From Sulfidibacter corallicola (GTDB taxonomy: Bacteria; Acidobacteriota; Holophagae; Acanthopleuribacterales; Acanthopleuribacteraceae): a DNA stretch of 64,000 nucleotides. Below the pieces are notes generated by a model that ran no database searches, was not told the DNA's origin, and saw only the letters and a program-made list of their open reading frames with translations. Positions 54,301-62,000 of the stretch are shown piece after piece. Every line of letters begins with the position of its first letter. Position 1 is the stretch's first letter. Both the position numbers and the translations under genes were made by a program. The DNA lies in the NCBI RefSeq assembly GCF_017498545.1, contig NZ_CP071793.1, forward strand, positions 7,081,001 to 7,145,000, given 5' to 3'.

Positions 54301-57300
54301 GGCTTTGACGATGGCGCGCAGGTGACGGGTGGGCGTGGGGTTTTCGGCCCCTCCGAGGTGCAATGCACCCGTACGCTGAAAGATCTGGGTCTCGCGGTCA
54401 GCCACCACGAGGTTCCCTTCGTCATCTTCTTCCACGACCTCCCAGTCGATGCGTACGCGGGCCTGGCTGCGGGTGTCGCCTTCCTCCGGCCAAGGCAGAA
54501 GCCCCTCGTGGACCGAGAAGATCCCGGCGCCGGAAAGGCGCATGGGCGAGAACTGACCCGTCGCCGGGTCGAGCGCGTAGAGGGCGGGCAGCCGAATGCC
54601 GACCTCCGCAGCCAGGACGGCACTGCCATCGGTACCAGTGGCACCCAGGTAATCGAAGTAACGCGCTTCGCCTTGCGTACGGAGACGATACACATAGGCG
54701 CTTTGAATGGGGTAGAAGGCGGTGTCGCCGTCCATGAAGCGCTCGCGTTGGTACCAGTCCGGCTCGCCTTCGACCCAAAACAGGTTCCCGTAGTTTTCTT
54801 GGGTCGCCTCCCGCACATCTTGGCGCAGGGATCGGGTAGTAATTGGCAGGAGCGGACCGCCAGCATAAAGCGCGAAGGCCATGCGGGTGGCCCCGGACAG
54901 GCCCAAACCAAAGGTCAGGATCAACCCGCTGAACCGCTTGGCTTGGCGGTTCCGCTTGGCTGCAGGCGCGGTTTGGCCGCGCTCGAAGGTGCCGCCGACG
55001 ATCGCACCCCAATCCATCACGGCCATCGTCGGCCGCGTTTCCCGAATCTCCGGTTGGTGGGGATCGAGTGGCACGGCGATATCGGGACCCACGGCGAACA
55101 GGGCGAGGTTGGGATCGGCCAAGGCTTCGGGGCTCAGTGTGAAGGAGAGTCTTCCATTCAAGCGGGGCAAGGGGCCGCCATCCACCGCTTCCACTTCCAG
55201 AGCCTGAGCCACGGTGCCGTTGGCTACTGCACTGGGGATCGGGAGGGTGTTGAGACGGTTCAGAAGGGTTGCCGGGTCCGTGGCACGGAACGCGACCTCG
55301 CGCCCGATGCCGTGCACGACGGCATCGATGTGCACCCGGATCTGCGCATTCAAGGCGAACTGGAACGGCTGCGCACCAAGCATGTACTGGTTGGGTCCGG
55401 TTCGGACGGTGTCCAATTCAAGACGGGCGACCTTGCCGGAAGGTGTAGTGGCCACCAACTGGAAGCGATCGCCCAAGTCCCCCTGAAGGACGCGTTGATA
55501 GCCGCCGGCGGTCAGGGCTTCGGTGAAGGACCACGCCGTTTCGAGGTTGACCAGCCGCAACTCCGTGCCGGCCGGGTAGGCGTCGGCCGGCGCCTGAAGC
55601 GAGAGCTGGTCGCCGTCTGCCACAAGCGTGAAGCGTTGCAGGGAAAGCGACCCCGCAACTGCCCGATTCGCGGTTTGGAACGAGAAGCTGGTGGCTTGGC
55701 GCAAGTGGACATCTTGACGATTACGCAGTTGGGTGCTGATCTCGAGTCGGTACTCGGTGTCATCGGCGAGTGGGGACCGAGGTCTCAGGGTCACCGACAG
55801 AAAGTCCTCGCTTTCGCGGACATGGAGCGGGACGGGCTCGTTGTTCGGCGCACGCAGCACGATGATGCCGGGCCACTGGGCGTCCCCATAGCGCAAGGGG
55901 TGCGAAAAAGTCAGAGATATCGTGGCATCGCGTGCCACATGGGCTTGGTGATGGGCCGGGCTATGGGACAAAAGCCGAAAATCGGGGGGGCCGAGCACAA
56001 GTTGCACACCCGTGTGGAGGTCCTCGGTGCTGGTATCGTCGAACGAGTCTTCCGCGACGCGCCCCGTGGCAGGATCGATTGCGTTAATGGTCTGGGCATG
56101 GGGCCACTGCGGCAGGAAAAAGCGGAAACTGCCGGGGGTTGCGTCGGGTGCTGCCGCGAAAAAGGCAACTTTCGGCGTCGGCTTGCCCGCTGCACCGAAG
56201 CCGGGATGCTCGGGTGCATATTTGGAAAAGCCATAGGTTCTAAAAGGGCTCGGAGTTTTGGCTCGCGGCTTTTTGGTGGGTTGGAGCTGCGGATCGTTTG
56301 CAGCTCCCGCGGCCGTGACGGAGAGGCCCACCCAAGGGTGGCGATCCGTGCACACGACCACGTCGCCCACCGGCGCCCCCCCATCGGAAACGTGGCCGCG
56401 CAGCTCAGTGATCGGGAAATCGAGGGCGACCAGCGCGAAACCGCCACTATCGTGGAGGTCGGTCTGGGCGGGGTCGTTGACCCAAACCCCTTCCTCCTGC
56501 CGGAGTCGGCCCGCGTAGACCCACGTCTGGGCGTCTCGCCGCCGCAGGAGGATCAGGGACACGGCATCGGGACCGGAATACCGGAGCGTGGGCGCGGTGG
56601 CAAGGGCCTGGCTCGTGTGGAGCGTGAACCCCAGAGCATGGGTGGCGCCGCCGATCAGGGGCGGGATCAGGCGCTCATTGAGTTGGACTTGAATGGCCCG
56701 TGGCGCCTCGGGTGTCGGTCCAAAATCAAGAATCAACCGCCCCAAATCATGAACCGAAGCGTAGCTGAAGCTGGGCCGCTCCGAAGTAACGGGGAGCGGA
56801 TTCATGAAAATGGAGGCAGAGGTGGTGTGGCCCCGCTCGATAGAGCTATGGGCACGTAGTCGCAGGGAACCAGTGACCACGGGTTTCCCGTCGTCGAAAT
56901 GGCCGTAGTGGTAGGCCAACAGGTCGAGGTCGTAGTCCGGCAGAAGGGACTCGCCACCAATGAAGCGGTGCACTTCCCGACAGCGAATTACGCCCAGAGC
57001 CGAGCCCGTCGGGACGCCGGAGGAATGGAAGGTGACGCGGGTTTGGGGTTCGTCGAGGATGGAGACCCTTTTGGGGGAAAGGGAAAGGTCCAGTCCCTCG
57101 CGGAATGTGATGAATTCGGTCGTGTCCCAGATCAAGGAATCACCGATTGCCGGTACGGGTTCTCCCAAACGAGGATCGCGGTAGACCGCCAAGTAGAGTC
57201 CAGAGCCGGCTTGGGTCCAAACGGCGTCGAGTCGGGACCCTTGCGTGGCTAGCCGAGCGGTGGTGGTCCAGGCAGGGCTGGGCGGCTCCGCTTTGAAACG

Positions 57301-58779
57301 TTGGTCCAGGTTGTAGGCGGGGTGGATTTGGGTAGTGACCCTCTGCTGTTTGGGGGCAAGGGAAGCAACGCCTTTTTTGGCGCGTGGTGCGAAGGCCTTG
57401 GCCTGGGGGACACCAAATTGGCTTGGGTCGAGCTTGAGCAACCAAACATCACTATTGGGTGGCAGGGTGCTGGGTAATTGAGAGAAGCGGGCTTGAAGGG
57501 TGCCCTGGCCGGTCATCTCGGTCAGTTCGAAGCCGCCCAACGGCGCGTAGCCCAGCGGCAACAAGGCTGGTAGCGCCTGGGCTTCGAAGGGGGTGATGCG
57601 CGCCGTGCCGCTGAATCCAGAAAGCGTCAGATGGAGCCCGACGTCTTCGAAGGGCTGCTGGGTGGAGACCGGTTCGTTCCGGCGGGTCAAGCGCAAGTCG
57701 AAGAAACGGGTGCCCTGGCCCGGTTCGGAAAAGCGGACCCGGGCGAGCGGCAACCACTCGGGGGCATCGACGCGGGCTAGGATGGGCGAGCCGGAGAGAA
57801 ACGCTTGAAAGCGACCGAGGGCATCGGTCGTGACGATGACGGACGAGCCGCCGGAGCCCGTCATCAATTGCACGGGCAGGTCGGGGATGGGATAACTGGT
57901 GGCGTCGTCGAGGACCGTCCCGAAGACATACTGCGGATGGGCTACTGCAATGGTGCGTTCAAAGTGTGCGCGGTTCCCAAAGCGGTCGCGGACCGTCAAG
58001 CGGACCAAATGGCTTTCTCGGCTGCCATCATCTTCGAAATCGGCGGAGAAGTCGGTGTCGTCGCGGCCTTGGTGGACCAGGGTTTCGTCTAGATATAGAT
58101 CCCAGCCCACTACCTGGTCGGCGGGGTCGAAAGCCAAGTCGACGGAGAAGGAACTGCGGGCGGCCACCGCGTCCGGGAGGCTCAGGGAGGCGTCCGGCGG
58201 GATGGTCTTGTGGTGGACAGCCAGGGGATGACTGATCGCGTTGCCGGCCTCGTCGATGGCGACATAGGTAAAGGTATTGGTTCCTGGCGTCAGCGGCAGG
58301 TCACGGTCGATGAAGACCCCGTGCTGGTGAGAAACGGGGGTGCCATCGCGGGTGAGGGCCAGTGATTCGGCCAGAAGGTCGATGGCCCGGCCGGAGACGG
58401 TCATCGTGGGGGCGTTGGTGTACGTCTCGGGGAGCGGGGCGGAAATCGAGATTTTGGGTGGCTGGGTGTCGCGGAACAGGACGATCTGCTGCCGGGCGGG
58501 TTCCTGGTTGGGCGCGGTCGCGGTGAGGTCGAAGGTGTTGCGCCCTTCAAAGAGGGTGACCGGCTGGCTGAAGCGGCCGGCAGGATCGAGGGTGAGGGCG
58601 GCGCCATCAAGCGAAAGCGTGGCGTCGACGGGGGCAACCGTGCCGGAAATCGTGGCATCGGCTTCGGGCCGAAAGCGGGCGATCTCGTCGAGCGCGATGG
58701 CAAGCGTTTCCTGGGCGAAAGCCGAAAAACAGAGTCCGAACGGGAGGACTGCAAACAGGATCAATCGCTTGATGCACAT
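45313..58779 (-). CDS. Giant secreted RHS-repeat toxin-like protein
   Basis: A 4,488-residue protein. A signal peptide (residues 1-22, ending SAFAQ) is followed by Ig-like domains, a carboxypeptidase-regulatory-like unit (YVFGTVLDDATSYPIPDLPV near 285), two SbsA/Big-5-like Ig domains (SHPLRYGDAQWPGI near 950 and VAPMVLSSQPYDGETDILVA near 1570), then YD-type RHS repeats from about 2450 (YDYAVVGNHRQ, YDALSRLRSIHD). The RHS core ends with DHLGTPFAY and DHDSGLVNMHHRFYDPRLGH near 4095. A C-terminal domain of about 347 residues from 4142 has H4280-YFQDSYS-H4288 and SHESHHELG, suggesting a metal-dependent hydrolase. The ATG at 58779 follows GAGG. The tail is AT-rich unlike the core. Confidence 0.85.
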   Translation of the reverse strand: MCIKRLILFAVLPFGLCFSAFAQETLAIALDEIARFRPEADATISGTVAPVDATLSLDGAALTLDPAGRFSQPVTLFEGRNTFDLTATAPNQEPARQQIVLFRDTQPPKISISAPLPETYTNAPTMTVSGRAIDLLAESLALTRDGTPVSHQHGVFIDRDLPLTPGTNTFTYVAIDEAGNAISHPLAVHHKTIPPDASLSLPDAVAARSSFSVDLAFDPADQVVGWDLYLDETLVHQGRDDTDFSADFEDDGSRESHLVRLTVRDRFGNRAHFERTIAVAHPQYVFGTVLDDATSYPIPDLPVQLMTGSGGSSVIVTTDALGRFQAFLSGSPILARVDAPEWLPLARVRFSEPGQGTRFFDLRLTRRNEPVSTQQPFEDVGLHLTLSGFSGTARITPFEAQALPALLPLGYAPLGGFELTEMTGQGTLQARFSQLPSTLPPNSDVWLLKLDPSQFGVPQAKAFAPRAKKGVASLAPKQQRVTTQIHPAYNLDQRFKAEPPSPAWTTTARLATQGSRLDAVWTQAGSGLYLAVYRDPRLGEPVPAIGDSLIWDTTEFITFREGLDLSLSPKRVSILDEPQTRVTFHSSGVPTGSALGVIRCREVHRFIGGESLLPDYDLDLLAYHYGHFDDGKPVVTGSLRLRAHSSIERGHTTSASIFMNPLPVTSERPSFSYASVHDLGRLILDFGPTPEAPRAIQVQLNERLIPPLIGGATHALGFTLHTSQALATAPTLRYSGPDAVSLILLRRRDAQTWVYAGRLRQEEGVWVNDPAQTDLHDSGGFALVALDFPITELRGHVSDGGAPVGDVVVCTDRHPWVGLSVTAAGAANDPQLQPTKKPRAKTPSPFRTYGFSKYAPEHPGFGAAGKPTPKVAFFAAAPDATPGSFRFFLPQWPHAQTINAIDPATGRVAEDSFDDTSTEDLHTGVQLVLGPPDFRLLSHSPAHHQAHVARDATISLTFSHPLRYGDAQWPGIIVLRAPNNEPVPLHVRESEDFLSVTLRPRSPLADDTEYRLEISTQLRNRQDVHLRQATSFSFQTANRAVAGSLSLQRFTLVADGDQLSLQAPADAYPAGTELRLVNLETAWSFTEALTAGGYQRVLQGDLGDRFQLVATTPSGKVARLELDTVRTGPNQYMLGAQPFQFALNAQIRVHIDAVVHGIGREVAFRATDPATLLNRLNTLPIPSAVANGTVAQALEVEAVDGGPLPRLNGRLSFTLSPEALADPNLALFAVGPDIAVPLDPHQPEIRETRPTMAVMDWGAIVGGTFERGQTAPAAKRNRQAKRFSGLILTFGLGLSGATRMAFALYAGGPLLPITTRSLRQDVREATQENYGNLFWVEGEPDWYQRERFMDGDTAFYPIQSAYVYRLRTQGEARYFDYLGATGTDGSAVLAAEVGIRLPALYALDPATGQFSPMRLSGAGIFSVHEGLLPWPEEGDTRSQARVRIDWEVVEEDDEGNLVVADRETQIFQRTGALHLGGAENPTPTRHLRAIVKADRPLDRVELRLENRTTATEFKPTELPIQIPVIIGPADLTGNLHLKAAFRVFDQGSAEGQDFVHHLFLKRGEDGGSIANVAPMVLSSQPYDGETDILVAEPMYLEFSEPVSGISAETVVVSPQGGDPVTMVFTDGRGIPIDADDFLTELVMYPAGSLKFATGYQLDVNGLVDRDGDRLTQYDLRGEAQPFFRARFRTLDARSNQVTSRTTADHVYTAYRNIVVHAYPAPGAEASQYRVDLINTHGIGAAGANDNETSGQTALISSATFRAPGFHFADVALFPPRSLEALTGQEVLGVERGNRERLKRLPDGTLIVVKFNSPFQVTSLLHMLKAQGGKLVKLGQVRARQWIKEGAVDAIGPYLITGWLDIQAAGPLGFTEVRDLRPFLTQVAAEAALAPQGVAPDRFQYLWDQNQPVARYLNPSGIGEVAGFRHRAREGFELAFATMAYAYPGAHRIDTQANDLVVPVAQHWDPRALLRTVFPPVQDVATPEGAPGRRALGRMRVGIAENFAFIERTESGLAARNRDVAVYGEHSATRGGFVYLHDLPETPLLDEVTKPRFTLVFPNGMIDLAVDRDHGLLAVTTKNGSGQVIAVCDLRVLFQHILETGAEQHVVTDPAEDALFLATIVGQGGGAPIANNLFLHDGALFYSSSDQSLQRLPLRVVDYRSFGWLAYDLAQWQTGEVPTDDNGNRRNQPRFFLTHQPYAVLYATDLDLSEGGGMPQLTFTTEVGSYEVELFPKETLELTFEVEGGAGWSKTFTSAQIETNRMVGFHTGALAEYLQTQARALREHGFLAGKVHWKVTRTGQIRAQKSTAFLIAWRPPATRYRDPYRTESGLDLVAGAPDLFQQDLVLSARDPRVDLSLTRVHARDYAFSPGAYGVGMLDGTRLYQAMPAWWRPGTLPQTQAALAQADVHARLILEQPGRFQVEADVTDEGKTARLRHDPLSSLRRPKAEDPWVLIHDGNLAFTLFSRFDWPEYTQVLADLNTGFREDDEQGNGLRLPLMRPGFLGEAPAPLFTETLLESRQDRPWRNRMWATAKERYPETLHDLPNDGGGERRVKRIYLSDGAGTRIATQRVPSLSATAVYGYDGSGYLTQVSLKEDGNPEPRNVQLTWSPPLAQVGRFALKRLERIEASGVADPVVYEAVYGQADSLTVSEVGDGAARRQITRELDAAGRVTSAILAQVDAVPAYTVTFGETEGAWLSSGYSFQGEESRAFSLTWARRALTPLEGLAGAVAGFDWFLTGNSMRDQTFDYDAQGRMTHHEIDGGTWQWTWHNAPEFAREIASQTNPLNHTLVREVDPKTVTLRDADGTASVVTQISASGVPLQTTGLLGLVSGSTGSHHYRPINGDVHFRSPSTLTLRLPGTDQDLATTKVNAFGEAQSTNRLGKHTTITRDALGRPTQIERTDLGHTVTYDYAVVGNHRQMVVTEAGTDIKTTTRLDTMGRIVSQTRTAPGVDEEQRSFHYDALSRLRSIHDEFDELVSYTYYGDTDHILTVDDRIRRTEYEVAPVDGKGITVAGATVTLQGQPGPPIHLKTDVLGRVEETTMPHVGKVKLSYDLFGRVTGIAKADGGDTDQPSTKREDPAAGKAPVIEVMYDGANKRVTVADGFQETTSTLSYTDTAGLAQSFVEEDGGLAESLAFIRTVSLHENRLVIEQQDQNRTLVDRYALDGYGNLAAVDVGFSGMLVDSYHVTGAPEIVRVFDRSSGTPVEVGSQSYQFDSLGRIEGGTTLDDLPWRAGYDTRSRMASMTDTRGLTLSYAYDDRTDLVSTVQATGAPYRGEDGAATLFQRDAGTSVLNTESGSWLGDRTQTALSWDATTGTTATTRKGFRAAVTEDPIKSEVTEVQDYLYNRYGVEWEAFGRKVTIQEPNCEDHTLQFDAYGEPTQVQRNGKPVRRITRDGAGRVTQVERPGRVLKWKYNQTSDLLESIVGGTEAVTFSDWSQGRPGQIDVGQGRLIIDATYHKGGEPAQVTYRPKGGLPTEMQFNPQGDLVCLRRGNRPASHYTYNAWGAVETLRVGAGPILDVFQQGRELLNLPGAVQVQVDAQGRLSEVHHPGLQVKTYSYDANGRLKDVQIGGQPLRQHTYQGIFLNTIRDAQQDDVWGFDYTGDQGCRLQKLTRNDEPWQSWTYLPPSSGVNGESQSGSGSSGGSGDSSSQDAGATDGDPTVYFDRVHRATDPNGVTITYGYDPYGHVNALAVAAPDGSETHDFSYLYDEHGNQMRVTMEGLSVGFEDWSQGMPGRMIWGDGTEFTITRTEDGHFDTIRTNNGAYVLDLDWASRDLSEACPAPGTAGPPDSVITQVTRRAPGLEEVWTPTYSADLSLTGVRIDRTSSLGTDVIEERYGDSGNGVAKNKLLAGLTRVLNGTVLVQEAFCLDGTADERRISEVRRHATCATEDGEDDGADGGTPPPAPEVDIYAYDPALGHLTQVHKSNGDVMTYGWDGFRRLIERDKNGTAQERFEYDIQHRRVQAAVPGVGQHLVFAWHGSRVIAIGERSGASFNWTHAIGYGPFGPVFLRDLSGETDYYILTDHLGTPFAYKKADGDEVYFTPYSPWGELLATKPGDEGKPGQIPNKGFHLPPGAGFRTVSMGIGGHLIDHDSGLVNMHHRFYDPRLGHFLNPDYRIPDLYDPSTVKEPYAYAAGNPVLYWDPDGLYARSIHGYFTYLTALAAGLSEDRAREIAFFTWGPDATESLNAIGAIKLNASHGDLASLHSIIDVQQLHVIYPSKQSIGMMRGHAAKALQNLNLPELNRLLQWETTYRQRYGGTGSQTYKAYLSEDQLFGMISHYFQDSYSHTDSSMVDDPAHSYSVDVVDLPYWSGYALQGMTQKEIKSLLKPNRKVQVPYKTFTSPFGHFHPEMNKVSHESHHELGAEEDDPFLKPKVFQEMASTYYDLMVQFAKKTPGSTPRVSKSEFMGFVHLISQTTGKSASSRDANRHKTIQNIIRNMGDSDLQDVTLNFLPGDGSFLDLIELLENAPSQRRVDVRVQTHGGFPRK

Positions 58780-59049
58780 GGGACATACCTCACAAGAAAA
58801 TCATACAAAAGTTGTTGGGGTTTCGGGTGATGATAGGGTGGTTTTTTACATCCTGTGAATAGGCGAAAGTAAAGTTATCTTGAAAAGCTGATTGGGGTGG
58901 TTTCTCGAAAAGGGAGTTGAGGTTGCACTCCGGGTGAATGTGTAACCAAGCCTATTTGTTAGGGCCCTCTGGACCATCGGTTCATATGGCGGCTGACCTA
59001 TTGGGTGGAATCTCCCAATTGAAGTTCAACACTTTTTGTCCTTCAGTTC
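58780..59049. other. Intergenic DNA between the giant genes
   Basis: 270 bp between two minus-strand genes, holding the presumed promoter of the RHS gene. No clear terminator for the gene at 59050 is visible. Confidence 0.3.
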
Positions 59050-62000
59050 TTATTCGTCGGGGATTTGGCCCACAGGAATCAGGCGCCAGCCCATCACGTC
59101 GAGTTCGAGTTTTTTCTCCAGAAGGATGAGCCAGTGGCCCTGGGGCATGCGGGTGACGTCACGCACCCGAGCAGCCTCCACACCATTCTGGAGCCAGAGA
59201 CCACGATAGACGCGCAAGTCGGCGTTCACCGGGCCAATGTCGACCGCGAATCCACTAGGGGCAGACATGATCTGGCCGATTTGTTCGGGGGCCAGTTCGA
59301 GGCTTTCCGGGAGTTGTGGTGGCAGGGTTAAAGGAGCGGTTTCAGGGTATGCCGCGACATATCGGAATCTGCCGGCGCGAAGATCGGCCAGCACGATGGC
59401 TCGACGGATGGGCTCGTGTACATCCGCAGTCAGTTGTCCGCTGAATCGGAAGAGCTGATTGACGTGCAAGGCAAGTCGGCCGGCACCACCAAACCGATCG
59501 TTGTCGGATCCACCGGCTACGTCGATTTTGCCGCGGCCAGTGAGGGTGTGGGCCCGCAGCAGAACGCTGCCGCCAGAGCTGAAACCTACACCTCGAGCTT
59601 GGACGACCCCGTTGATTTCAATTTCCGGGGACTCTATTCGGATTCGGCCACCACCTGCTTGGCCTCGACCTGGCAGGTAGGGCCAAAGCGGACTATCGTA
59701 GCAGGTCCCAATTTGATCGTTGTGCTCGCCTAGGTCTCTCGCGAAGGTGCCGTGGGCCGGGTTCAGGTCAGCCTCGGCATCGTGCCAGCCCTTGCCGTCG
59801 AGATCGATCAGCGAGCTGGCGTCGATTTCGATGCGCTCGGTGGCCACCATACGCAGCCCGCCCTCGACGCCTTCCGGCAGCACCGGATGGGTGAGCACGG
59901 CGCCGTCGCGCAGGTGGATCGACTTGGCGCGGAGCGTCCCGCGAATTTCGAGACGGGTCCCGATCAACCACAGGTCACGGTCGGTTTCGAAGTGGTCGAG
60001 TTGAAGTGTTTCGCCGCGAATTTCGATCGGTTCCCCGGGTTCCAGATCTTCGGACGGTTGATCTTCGATCGGATCGGCAGGATCGTCGGTTTCTGTCTCT
60101 TCGGGGTCTGTGTCGCGGTCCTCGGCTTCCGAGGCTCGCTTCTGTTCGGCGGTGAGGCCACCGCCGGTGACGATGATCGGCAGGGTGTCCGGACCCACGC
60201 GGCAGTCGGTGCACAGGTTGAACGCCTGCAGTCGAAGCACCGGGCTGATCTGGGCGCCCACCGCCAAGCTGGGCAGGTTGCCGGCCAGCACGAATTCGGT
60301 GCCGCCGTCCCGCTGGGTCATGGCCTGGATCGGCCAGGTCGTGTCGGTGGCGCCGTTCACGGCCAACTCGAAGCCCACGAACCAGGGTTCGATGGTTGCG
60401 CCGTCGAGCCAGAGCGTGGTCTGGTCGGCGACCGAATCGTAAGCCTGGGTGGTGCTGCCGGTGGTGGCGACGGGATCGAAGCTGGGCAGCGGGGTCAGGT
60501 CGTCGGCCTGGCCGGAGGTGGGCCCGTTGTCGATGACCAGAGTCCCCAGGGCTTGGTCCTTGTCGCGCCGGAAGTAGGTGCCGGAGCTGACCGTGCCCTC
60601 GGTGTCGGTGGTGATGGTGGCGCCGCTCTTGTCGCGGTAGTGGAGCGCGATCCGACCGCCGGCGGCCCTACCGGTGCCCAGTCCCGCGTCGAGGAACAGG
60701 CTCCCGGTCACGGTTTCCACGTCGAGCCAGATCGAGCCCGAGCCCGCCTCGCGGCCGTGAACCTGGAAGGTCCCGCCGGCCAGGCTCTCCGCTTTCAGGA
60801 AGATGCGACCACCCGCGTAGTAACCGGAACCCGGCATGTCGGGGTACATCAGCGAGCCGTAGGTCCCCGTTTGCGACGAGGAGTAGAGGCCGCCATGGAC
60901 GCGGTGACGGGTGCTGGTGTTCTGGTAGAAGGCGTCGCCCTCGATGCCCTCGAAACGACTGCCGGCGTCGGCGGTGACGTGGCGCGCGGTCAGGTGGAGC
61001 CACGGCATGCCGAATCGCAGGTTCTGATCCCAGATGGGCGAGTGTTGGACGGCCGCGTTGACCAGGGTCACGTCGCGCACCTCCAGCGGCCGGTCGAGCA
61101 CCAGGCTGCTGTCGGTGAGGTGAATGTCGCGGGTCAGCCAGGCGTCGCCCGGTTCCTCCAGGATCAGGCGCAACTTGCGGTTGCCCTCCAGGCGGAGTTC
61201 GGGACCCAACCCGATCAGGTCGGTGGCCCAGACACCGCTGGTGTGGCCGTCCGTGCCGATGTCGAGCGTGCCCACTTCCATGGGCCCGTCGAAGAACAGG
61301 CTGGCGCCGTGGCTGAGGGTCAGCTTGTCGATCTTGAACGCGAAGGTCAGCGTGGTGCCGGCGGGGATCAGGCTGGGAAGGGTGCCGGCGATGGGCGGAC
61401 CGAGCCGGATCCAGTTGGGCCCGTTGTCCAGAACCTGGGCTTCGTAGTCGGTGTCGGCCACGCGGAACCGCGCCCAGATCCCGGCCATTCCCGGCGGCAG
61501 GTCGGTCCAACCGGCGTCGTCGATGACCTGGGGATCGCTGTCGCGGTCCCCGACGTTCAAGGTGATCTCGCGACGTCCGGTGATGCCGGAGTAGCGCGAA
61601 CGCATCAACAAGTCGTGGTCGCTTTCGAGGTGGGTGGGATCCTGGCGGACGATCAGTTCGCCATGCTGCTGGGCCGAACCCTTGAGGTACAGGGTGCCGG
61701 CACCTTTGTTGTTGAGTTCGTTGGAGTTGTACTTGGTTGGTGCCAGTTCGAAGGTCCAGGCGTCGACAAAGGTCCGGTCGTTGCCGTAATGGACGGCGAT
61801 GCGGCCGCCGCCGCCGGCGGAAGTGGCGGCATTGTCCTTGGCCGAGATGGTTCCGGCCCCGCTTCCCTGCTGGACCTCCAGCCAGACCGAACCGCCGGCA
61901 CGACGTCCCGAGTCGGCCCGGATGTCCCCGTCGAGGTTCAAGGTCCCGACCTGGAGACGGATGGCCCCGGAGTTCCCGGGCCAGGCGGGGAACATGAAGG

